The notes beneath the pieces were generated by a model. That model was not told the origin of the DNA and did not search any database. It saw nothing but the letters and a program-made list of their open reading frames with translations. DNA of 34,687 nucleotides from JAXMHB01 sp046346965 (GTDB lineage Bacteria; Pseudomonadota; Gammaproteobacteria; Xanthomonadales; SZUA-5): positions 1-34,687 of the forward strand of contig JAXMHB010000027.1 in the NCBI GenBank assembly GCA_046346965.1. Reading direction: 5' to 3'. Within the stretch, counting starts at the first letter, position 1, and the number at the start of each line of letters is the position of its first letter. Made by a program: the position numbers and the translations under genes. This document shows, in pieces, positions 1 through 6,497 of this stretch.

Positions 1-3000
1 CGGCGCCAGCGCCGCCACCGCGTTGCCAGATGCCGGTTCGATCCAGTAGCGATCGCCGCTGTGCCGGGTGCTGGCGAACTCGACGCGATAGGCGCCGCTG
101 CCACCCTGGATGCGCGCGCCGCTCAGGCGCTCGACGCTACCGTCGCGCTCGCGCAGCACCACCACATCGCTGCGCGTCAGCCCATCGATGCGATAGCTGT
201 CGCAGTCGGCGGCGCGCGCGCAGGCGCCGCTGGCCTCGTCGTTGAAGGCGTCGACGTACAGCCGATCCTGCGTGGCGCTGCTCGGAACCTCGGCCGGGCC
301 GGCGAAGGACAAACGATCATCGACGGCCAGCAGCGCGCGGGTGTAGTCGATGCGGATCGCCTCGAGCTGCACGAGGTCGTATTGCAGCCCGGTATCGGCC
401 ACCATCTCCAGCGTCAGCGTGTTGTTGCCACTCTGCAGCGCGCCCTCGGGCAGCGGCACCCGCACCAGCCGGCGGCTCAGGCCGTCGAACTGCACCGAGG
501 TCAGCGAATGGCCATTCAGCAGCAGATGCACGCTGTGGTCAGGGTTCTGCGGGAAATCGACCGCACCCCAGAGTTCCACCTCGATCATCTCGCCGGCCGC
601 CGCCACCTTCTGCGGCAGCGTGAAGCTCTCGCTGACCGCGGTGGTGGCGCCGTTGCGATAGCCGGAGCGCGCATACCAGGGCTCGCTGCCGGGCGAGGAG
701 GCGCTGTAGGCGCGGTTGGGCGCATGTTCGTAGCGATCCGGCATCGCCGTGATCGGCGTGCCCTGCGGCGCCGCCCACACCGGCGCCAGCGGCGTCCCCG
801 CGCCGGCCAGACTGAGCTGATAGACCGCCGTGCGCGTGTACAGGCTGCCCTCGACCGCGCGCGCCAGGAAGCGCACGCTGCTGCCGGCGCCCAAGGTCCC
901 CGGTCCGCTGTACTCAAAAGGCACATCGACGCCCGCCCGCTGCAGACGCAGCGCGCTGGCCGGCTGCCCGGACCAGTCGATGCCCTGCGCCAGCAACTCG
1001 GCCTGGCTGACGCTGGTCCAGCCGGAACGATCGACCTTGAGTTCGGCGATGGTGTTGCCGGCGCTGGCGCGGAAGGCCTGCACCTGGGCGCGGCGGAAGG
1101 CGGCCTGCTCGGCGCGGATCGGCGCCCAGTCGATCGGCGCAGCAAAGTCGGGGCTGCCGATCTGCTCGCCGACCGGATACGGACCGTAGAGGATGTGGGC
1201 GCCGCGCGTGGTCAGTTCCTCGACCCACACCTGCGACTGCCCGTGGTAAGGACCGCGCGCCTCGTAGCGCTGCGCGCCCAGCGCGCCGCTGCTGGCACGG
1301 ATCAGATCGCTGCCCAGCGGCGAGCGGTTGGCGGCGACAGTGCCGGCGAGCACCTGGAAGCCCAGCGTGCCCATCTCGGCCGCCGTGCCGAAGCGCACCA
1401 CCAGCGCGCTGCCCTCGACGCTGGCCTTGAGATCCGACAGCACCACCGGCACCGTGGAGGCCAGCACCGACCCGCTGCAGCGCGCAGCCGCGACCAGCGG
1501 CGGCACCGGACACAGCGGATCGCCGCCGCCGCTGACGCGCGCGGTGTTGTCGGCATTGATGGCGCCATTGCCGACGGTGACATTCAGACGCAGCGTGGTC
1601 GAGGTGCCGGCCAGCAGCGAGTTGGTGTAGGTGCACACCAGCGTGGAGGTGCCGCTGCAGCTCCAGCCGGCATCCGAGCCGGTGGTGCTGGTCAGCGTGA
1701 TGTCGGTACCGAGCTGATCGTTGATGGTGAGATTGCCCAGCGTGCGCGCCTGCGCAGCGCTGTTGCTGACGATCACGGTGTAGGTGCCGGTGCCACCATT
1801 CGACACCGGATTCGGGCTGAGACTCTTGCTGACATTCAGGATCGGCGGATCCACGGTCAGCGTGTCGCTGGCCGGATTGACGCTGCTGCCGGCATTGGTG
1901 GAGGTCAGGATCGTCGACGTGTTGCTGTAGACCCCTGAGGCCGCGGTAGTGACGTTGACAGAAATAGTGCAGCTGCCGTTGGCCGGGATCGCGCCGTTGT
2001 TGTAGCGGATGCCGACATCGCCCGCGCCCAGTGAATTGCCGCCAGAGTCGACCAGCGTGCCGCCGCAGGTGTTGGTGGTGGTCAGCGGCGTCGCCACTGT
2101 CATCGCCGCCGGCGAGGTCGGGAAGACATCGCGGAAGGCATCGCTCGGCAGCGTCGCGGCCACCGAGTTCGGATTGCTCAGCGTGAAGGTCAGGGTGCTC
2201 GACTGCCCCAGCGCAATCGGGTTGGGCGAGAACACCTTGCTGATGGTCGGCGGACCGGCGACCACGGTCAGGTTGACCGAGGGGCTGCTGACCGGCGTCG
2301 GCGTCTGGTCGGTGACCAGATTGCTGGCCACGTTGGGATAGACGCCCGCGGCCAGCGAGGTCACGACCACGGTCACGGTACAGCTGCCGGGACTGCCGCC
2401 GGGAATGGTCAGGCCGCTGAAGTTGAGGCTGGTCTGGCCGGCGTTGAAAAAGTGCGTACCGACGCCGGCGCAGGTGCCACCGGCGACCTGATTGGTGGCG
2501 ATCTGCATGCCTGACAGCGTGTCGCTAAAGCTGGCGTTGGTCATGCCGCCGGGGAGCGCGGCCACGGTGTTGGGATTGGTCAGCGTGAAGGTGATCGTGC
2601 TGGTCGACCCAACCGGAATCGAGGTCGGCGAGAACGCCTTGCTGATCGACGCCGCGGTGATCGCGGTCAGCGTGTCGGTGGCCGGGTCCGGGTTGGTGGA
2701 GCCCTCGACCGTACTCATCGAGCTGGCGGGAATGGTGTTGACGTAATTGCCGGGCGCCGCCACCGTCACCGGCACCACCACCACGCAGGACGAGTAGGCC
2801 GCCAGTTCGGCATCGTTGACGACGATGGTACTGCCGCCGCCGGTGGCCAGGATGTCAGTAGCCGGGTCGAAGGCGGCGCCGGTGCAGGTGGTGGTGATGT
2901 CGCCCGGCAACAGCGGATTCTTGATCGTCATGCCCGCCGGCAGCGTGTCGCTGACGCCGGCAGCCGCGGTCAGCGTGCGGTTGGCGGTATTGGTGTTGAA

Positions 3001-4311
3001 CATGCGCAGCGTCAGCAGGCTCTGACCGCCCACCACGATCACGCGCGGACTGAAGGACTTGGCGATGTTGACGTTGCGCTGCACCGTCAGCGTGGCCGAG
3101 ACCTCGTTGGAGTTGCTGACGTTTTCCTTCGAGGTCAGCGTGCCGATCGGAATGGTGTTGATGTGATTGCCATCGAAGGAGCTGGTGACGCGCACGCGGA
3201 AATCGCACACCGAGTTGACCGCAATGCTGGCGCCGGTGAGGGCAAAGCTGTTGGCGCCGGGGACAGCGGTGATGCTGCCGCCGGTGCAGCCGCTGCCGCT
3301 GAAGCTGGCGGCCGGCACGCTGTAGACGAAGACATTGGGCGGCAGCGAGTCGGCCAGCGTCACATTGCTGAGCGCGATCGCGCCCGGCTGGTTGTTGGAG
3401 ATCGTCACCTGCGCTTCCACACCGGCGCCGCCGTTGGCGGAGACCGGATTGAAGGCCTTGTTGAGGATCACCGTAGCGGCCTGGCGGGTCAGCGTGGCAG
3501 TGACGTTGCCACCTTGGTTGTAGCTATTGGTGCCGTCGCTGACCGAGAAATTGGCGGTGACGATGGTATTGACGGCCGAACCCGCCGAGTTCGGCGCGAC
3601 GACGTCGACGCGGACGATGCAGCTGGTCGCGCCGGCGCCACTGCCCAGCGAGCCGCCGGTCAAGCTGATGGTGCCGGTGCCCGGCGTGGCGGTCAGCGTG
3701 CCGCCGCAGCTGTTGAACACATTCGGCAGCGCGGCGATCAGATGGCCGGCCGGCAGCGGATCGGTCAGCGAGATGCTGGTGAAGGCAGGGGCGCCGCTGG
3801 CGCGGGTCACCGTCAGTGTCAGCGTCGAGGTCCCACCCGGCGCCACGGTCGAGGGCGTGTAGGTCTTGGCCAGTGTCGCGGTGCGGTTGACCGTCAGATT
3901 GGCGGTGACCGCGGTCGGGTTGTTGCCGAGATCGGTGACCATGCCGTTGATCGCGATGGTGTTGGTGCGGTTGCCGGTACTGGCATTGACCGCAACGTTG
4001 ACCGGCACCACGATGCGGCAGTTGCCGCCGGCGGGCACGACGCCGCCGGTCATCGAGATCGTTGTGGTGCCGGGCGTGGCGGTCAGGCTGCCGCCGCAGG
4101 TGGTGCTGGCGCCGGCGCCGATGGTGAAGCCGGTGCCCATGGTCGTCAGCAGGTCGGTGAAACTGGTGATGTTGGCATTCACGCCGGCGGCGTTGCTCAG
4201 CGTGATCGTCAGCGTGGTGCTGCCGCCCTGGTTCACCGTGGTCGGACTGAGCCCGCCGCACCACGCAGCGTGCTCCGAGGGTAACTGCTGAAAGCGCCGA
4301 CGATTTGACAT
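1..4311 (-). CDS. Large DUF7933/DUF11-type repeat surface protein, probable C25 (gingipain-like) peptidase precursor, 3' end off window
   Basis: One minus-strand frame is open for 1437 codons from the ATG at 4311 to the left edge, with no stop. Residues about 20-950 form seven modules of roughly 135 aa. Each opens with a phrase such as KAFSPTSIPVGSTSTITF or KVFSPNPIALGQSSTLTF and carries a CGG(T/S)LTATPG-like strand, as in DUF7933/DUF11 adhesin-type beta-sandwiches. From about residue 954 the sequence changes: SDLKASVEG...GTLGFQVLAG, then VDRSGW, SLYTRTAVYQLSL and LLLNGHSLTSVQFDG. This resembles the region that precedes the catalytic domain in gingipain-like C25 cysteine peptidases, so a protease domain is expected beyond position 1 (inference). 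The start is odd: MSNRRRFQQLPSEHAAWCGG leads straight into module 1, with no signal peptide or clear Shine-Dalgarno. The gene may be 5'-truncated. Confidence 0.75.
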   Translation of the reverse strand, partial: MSNRRRFQQLPSEHAAWCGGLSPTTVNQGGSTTLTITLSNAAGVNANITSFTDLLTTMGTGFTIGAGASTTCGGSLTATPGTTTISMTGGVVPAGGNCRIVVPVNVAVNASTGNRTNTIAINGMVTDLGNNPTAVTANLTVNRTATLAKTYTPSTVAPGGTSTLTLTVTRASGAPAFTSISLTDPLPAGHLIAALPNVFNSCGGTLTATPGTGTISLTGGSLGSGAGATSCIVRVDVVAPNSAGSAVNTIVTANFSVSDGTNSYNQGGNVTATLTRQAATVILNKAFNPVSANGGAGVEAQVTISNNQPGAIALSNVTLADSLPPNVFVYSVPAASFSGSGCTGGSITAVPGANSFALTGASIAVNSVCDFRVRVTSSFDGNHINTIPIGTLTSKENVSNSNEVSATLTVQRNVNIAKSFSPRVIVVGGQSLLTLRMFNTNTANRTLTAAAGVSDTLPAGMTIKNPLLPGDITTTCTGAAFDPATDILATGGGSTIVVNDAELAAYSSCVVVVPVTVAAPGNYVNTIPASSMSTVEGSTNPDPATDTLTAITAASISKAFSPTSIPVGSTSTITFTLTNPNTVAALPGGMTNASFSDTLSGMQIATNQVAGGTCAGVGTHFFNAGQTSLNFSGLTIPGGSPGSCTVTVVVTSLAAGVYPNVASNLVTDQTPTPVSSPSVNLTVVAGPPTISKVFSPNPIALGQSSTLTFTLSNPNSVAATLPSDAFRDVFPTSPAAMTVATPLTTTNTCGGTLVDSGGNSLGAGDVGIRYNNGAIPANGSCTISVNVTTAASGVYSNTSTILTSTNAGSSVNPASDTLTVDPPILNVSKSLSPNPVSNGGTGTYTVIVSNSAAQARTLGNLTINDQLGTDITLTSTTGSDAGWSCSGTSTLVCTYTNSLLAGTSTTLRLNVTVGNGAINADNTARVSGGGDPLCPVPPLVAAARCSGSVLASTVPVVLSDLKASVEGSALVVRFGTAAEMGTLGFQVLAGTVAANRSPLGSDLIRASSGALGAQRYEARGPYHGQSQVWVEELTTRGAHILYGPYPVGEQIGSPDFAAPIDWAPIRAEQAAFRRAQVQAFRASAGNTIAELKVDRSGWTSVSQAELLAQGIDWSGQPASALRLQRAGVDVPFEYSGPGTLGAGSSVRFLARAVEGSLYTRTAVYQLSLAGAGTPLAPVWAAPQGTPITAMPDRYEHAPNRAYSASSPGSEPWYARSGYRNGATTAVSESFTLPQKVAAAGEMIEVELWGAVDFPQNPDHSVHLLLNGHSLTSVQFDGLSRRLVRVPLPEGALQSGNNTLTLEMVADTGLQYDLVQLEAIRIDYTRALLAVDDRLSFAGPAEVPSSATQDRLYVDAFNDEASGACARAADCDSYRIDGLTRSDVVVLRERDGSVERLSGARIQGGSGAYRVEFASTRHSGDRYWIEPASGNAVAALAP
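1440..4254 (-). repeat. Seven tandem protein modules of about 135 codons
   Basis: Within the large minus-strand gene, module starts recur near 4254, 3872, 3462, 3062, 2645, 2240 and 1833, spaced 380-415 bp. Each starts with a K(A/S/V/T)(F/Y/L)(S/N/T)P motif followed by G-x-S-T-x-T-(I/L). The first copy lacks the leading lysine-aromatic pair and begins at GLSPTTVNQGG. Copies are diverged at DNA level, so this is an old array rather than a recent expansion. Confidence 0.75.
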
Positions 4312-4402
4312 TGCGCAGGCGGTGACAATTGTCTGAAATCCTTGGCCCGCCGCGTCCAACCAGAACGGTCGCGCGCAGGCGCGCGGCAGACGTCGAGCGG
4401 AC

Positions 4403-4432
4403 GGCTGGCGCGTCTCCCCGGACGCGCCAGCC
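4403..4432 (-). terminator. Perfect 12-bp hairpin after the 68-aa gene
   Basis: GGCTGGCGCGTC, a 6-nt loop, then GACGCGCCAGCC. It begins 7 nt beyond the stop of the small exported protein. No U-tract follows on the minus strand, so it could be a factor-dependent terminator or an RNA-stabilising hairpin. It separates the small gene from the large repeat protein, leaving only about 90 bp for any promoter of the latter. Confidence 0.55.
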
Positions 4433-4439
4433 GCAGCCC

Positions 4440-4646
4440 TCAACGACAGACCGGATAGGTATACGGCACCAGCACCCAGTAGTTCGGCGCGCCGCTCGGA
4501 TCCCAGGACGCGACCACCCACTTGTAGGTGGTGACCCACTGCAACACACAGCCGGGCGGAACGATCGGCGGCAGGTCGATCGCTGCCGCCGGCCGCGTGG
4601 TGCCGACGGCGAGCAGCGCGCACAGCACGAACATCAGCTTTTTCAT
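4440..4646 (-). CDS. Small exported protein, 68 aa, Trp/Tyr-rich with two cysteines
   Basis: A Sec signal peptide is clear: MKKLMFVLCALLAVG, then TTRPAAA with cleavage likely after A22. The mature part is about 46 aa. It has only two cysteines (C33 and C67), which would close most of the chain into one disulfide loop, and four tryptophans (W37, W43, W48, W57) plus several tyrosines. A purine-rich GGGGA lies about 5 nt before the ATG. A perfect hairpin follows the stop. I do not recognise a family. The layout suggests a secreted or periplasmic microprotein, possibly co-expressed with the 49-aa exported product upstream. Confidence 0.7.
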   Translation of the reverse strand: MKKLMFVLCALLAVGTTRPAAAIDLPPIVPPGCVLQWVTTYKWVVASWDPSGAPNYWVLVPYTYPVCR

Positions 4647-4723
4647 GGACTTCCCCAGTCAGGTCGGCAGCAATGAAGGCGCGCGCCGGCGGGCTGCCGG
4701 CCACTGGCGTACGCGATCGATCG

Positions 4724-4873
4724 CTACCGGATGTCAGCAGCGGAAAGCGGCTGGATGGACAGGGTCGTCGGGGCTGCCGTGCTGGCGCCCCAGGCTGGCA
4801 GGCACAGCAGCCAGGACACGGTCAGCGTGAGGGCGGCGAGTATCCGCGCACAGCGGATCTGCGTAGTGGTCAT
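4724..4873 (-). CDS. Tiny exported protein, 49 aa
   Basis: ATG at 4873, stop TAG at 4724-4726. The N-terminus is basic (MTTTQIRCAR) and followed by a hydrophobic stretch ILAALTLTVSWLLCLPAWG. Signal peptidase cleavage is likely after G29 or A30, leaving a mature peptide of about 20 aa (AST...ADIR) with no cysteine. GAAGGTG upstream can serve as Shine-Dalgarno. Third codon positions are mostly G/C, like the neighbours. It lies 47 nt after the LysR-domain gene and 77 nt before the 68-aa gene on the same strand, so an operon is plausible. The gap before it holds a small palindrome (ACATCAGATGT, 4892-4902). Function unknown. Confidence 0.5.
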   Translation of the reverse strand: MTTTQIRCARILAALTLTVSWLLCLPAWGASTAAPTTLSIQPLSAADIR

Positions 4874-4920
4874 CGGCGGACACCTTCATCCACATCAGAT
4901 GTCCGCACATACGCAGCGAC

Positions 4921-5253
4921 CTAGCTCAGCCGTGCACTGGCAAATGCAACAAATCGTGGACTCGCCGCCACCCGTTCCAGCGACGGGCGCATCTGTGCCG
5001 CCGCGTCGAGGAAGGCGGGTGCCAGGCGCAGCACGCGCTCGCCCGCCGGCGTCAGCCGCAATGCGCCGGTGCGCCCGCGGGTGCTGATGTACAAGGGCTC
5101 GCCGACGCGCTCCTGCAGCGCCAACAGGCGCGCGCGCAGGCCCTCGATGGACAGGTGCAGTTGACGCGCCGCCTCGCGCAGGGTGCCGTGTTCGGCATAG
5201 GCCACGAATGCCTGCACCTGGTCGGTGGAAATGATGGGGATGCGTCTGGACAT
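4921..5253 (-). CDS. Stand-alone LysR-type HTH DNA-binding protein, 110 aa
   Basis: Residues 10-75 match the N-terminal winged helix of LysR-type regulators: STDQVQAFVAYAEHGTLREAARQLHLSIEGLRARL (split as helix, turn, recognition helix), then a wing ending RLTPAGERVL and a short linker helix. Full LysR proteins are about 300 aa; this one stops after 110, with no effector-binding domain. The ATG at 5253 is preferred over an in-frame TTG 33 nt upstream. It could be a functional mini-regulator or the surviving 5' end of a truncated regulator. Two small exported proteins follow on the same strand and may be its targets (inference). Confidence 0.7.
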   Translation of the reverse strand: MSRRIPIISTDQVQAFVAYAEHGTLREAARQLHLSIEGLRARLLALQERVGEPLYISTRGRTGALRLTPAGERVLRLAPAFLDAAAQMRPSLERVAASPRFVAFASARLS

Positions 5254-5355
5254 GGTCGGTCGCCGGTGGTGTGGTGTCAGAGGCAAGGCCGCTCGCTCAC
5301 GGGGCCTGCAAGAGCCTTACGCGCAAAGACGGTCCTGCGTCTGCCATCCCCCAAG

Positions 5356-5423
5356 CTAGAGAACCTCTTGCCAAGCATGGTGCGTGGGCCTAGAGAACCT
5401 CTTGCCAAGCATGGTGCGTGGGC
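5356..5423. repeat. Exact 34-bp tandem duplication
   Basis: Two identical head-to-tail copies at 5356-5389 and 5390-5423, beginning CTAGAGAACCTCTTGCCAAG. This sequence is the terminal arm of the palindromic element at 5390-5728, so the end of the element has been duplicated. Confidence 0.85.
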
Positions 5424-5728
5424 AAAAGCGGGGCGGGGGTCAGGGGGCGGGGGACCAGCACTGCAGCGCTTGTCTGGCACTGTCGCTGAGCGAGTACGCC
5501 AGCCAAGGGCGAGTCCCGGGTCCCGGGTCCCGGGTCCCGGGTCCCGAGTCCCGAGTCCCGAGTCCCGACGCTCCCATGTTTGTCTAGATTCCCGGTCTCG
5601 CCTTCGGCGCGCTTACTCGCTCTGCAAACTGCCGACAGTGCAATGCAGTCGCCGCATGGCTGGTCCCCCGCCCCCTGCCCCCCGCCCCGCTTCTTCTCCA
5701 CCGCATGTTTGGCAAGAGGTTCCCTAGA
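5390..5728. repeat. MITE-like palindromic element, copy A
   Basis: About 339 bp with imperfect inverted arms of roughly 100 nt. The left end starts CTAGAGAACCTCTTGCC and the right end, read inverted, CTAGGGAACCTCTTGCC. Each arm carries four runs of four or more G: plus strand 5430-5453, minus strand 5665-5688. Both then read into a GACC(A/G)GC...CTGCA...CACTGTCG block. The centre holds a 7-bp tandem repeat and the phrase CGCCTTCGGCGCGCTT. A second copy lies at 9846-10208 in opposite orientation. No transposase is inside, so it resembles a non-autonomous or REP/BIME-like element. It occupies most of the otherwise gene-free stretch 5254-5873. Confidence 0.7.
5512..5567. repeat. 8 units of a 7-bp tandem repeat
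   Basis: Units alternate between AGTCCCG and GGTCCCG: one A-form, four G-form, three A-form. The array sits in the middle of palindromic element copy A and is absent from copy B. It is non-coding and prone to slippage. Confidence 0.85.
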
Positions 5729-5873
5729 CCGCCTCGCTGGGCCAAAGTTGCCGACCGAGCGGCGGCGGCGAGGCCCTAGTCGCGCCGCGAAATTACCCTT
5801 GGCTACACCGGCGACTGGCTTCCGGCTGCGCGCTCGCTGTGCGCCATTGCGCCAGGGTGGCAGCATCGGCGGC

Positions 5874-6494
5874 ATGCACACCGATACCCCGGCCTCTCCC
5901 CCCGCCGCGTCCGCCGATCTGGCCGCGGAGCTCGAACAAGTCAGCAGCCTGCTGCGCGCGGCGGCGCCGTCCGCACCAGAGGCTTGGGCGCGCTGGATGC
6001 GCGAAGCGCAGGCCGATCTGCGCCGGGTCGCCCACGCCGAGCGCGTGGCGATGCGCGCAGGCGAGACGCTGTCGACCACGGCGCTGGTACACGAGGCCTA
6101 TCTGCGCTTCGCACAATCGAGTCCGCGCTTTGTCGACCGCAAGCACTTCTTCGCCACCGCCGCGCGTGCGATGCGCCAGATCCTGGTCGACTACTTGCGC
6201 CAGCAGCGCGCCCAAAAGCGGGGTGGCGGCGCCGTGCACGGGTCGCTGGACGAGGCGCAGGCGCTGGCCGCCGACCAGCCCTTCGGCGTCGATCTGCTGA
6301 TCCTGGATAGCGCGCTGAACGCGCTGGAGCAGGCGCTGCCGCGGCCGGCACAAGTGGTGCATCTGCGCTTTTTTGCCGGCCTTGATGACCGCGAGATCGG
6401 CGAGATCCTGGGTGTGGACGAGAGCACGGTGCGGCGCGACTGGGCGAAGGCGCGCGGCTGGCTGTACCTGCACCTGGGCGGCGAGCCCGGTTGA
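5874..6494 (+). CDS. ECF sigma factor of the kinase-linked type
   Basis: A 206-aa protein. After a variable N-terminus of about 45 residues, region 2 shows TLSTTALVHEAYLRF, then HFFATAARAMRQILVDYLRQQ. The conserved KRGGG loop follows, then region 4 with VVHLRFFAGLDDREIGEILGVDESTVRRDW, a typical sigma-4 helix-turn-helix. This pattern fits the Sigma70_ECF/TIGR02999-like group. The ATG at 5874 is chosen because the upstream in-frame extension reads through the palindromic repeat element. The stop lies 3 nt before the kinase ATG, so the genes are co-translated. In Vibrio and Xanthomonas (EcfP/PknT, EcfK/PknS), ECF factors beside Ser/Thr kinases are switched on by that kinase; the same role is inferred here. 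Confidence 0.9.
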   Translation: MHTDTPASPPAASADLAAELEQVSSLLRAAAPSAPEAWARWMREAQADLRRVAHAERVAMRAGETLSTTALVHEAYLRFAQSSPRFVDRKHFFATAARAMRQILVDYLRQQRAQKRGGGAVHGSLDEAQALAADQPFGVDLLILDSALNALEQALPRPAQVVHLRFFAGLDDREIGEILGVDESTVRRDWAKARGWLYLHLGGEPG

Positions 6495-6497
6495 GCC

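Noticed and set aside
61..1938. 625-codon plus-strand open frame at the left end
   Set aside because: Low-complexity composition; the minus strand has the ordered repeat/peptidase-like protein.
4673..5087. Plus-strand small open frames over the mini-LysR cluster
   Set aside because: Antisense to the LysR helix-turn-helix and to a signal-peptide-bearing small frame; no domain content.
5512..5567. CRISPR-like array from the 7-bp repeats (and the 8-bp array at 16931)
   Set aside because: Units are directly adjacent with no spacers and no cas genes nearby; simple tandem repeats.
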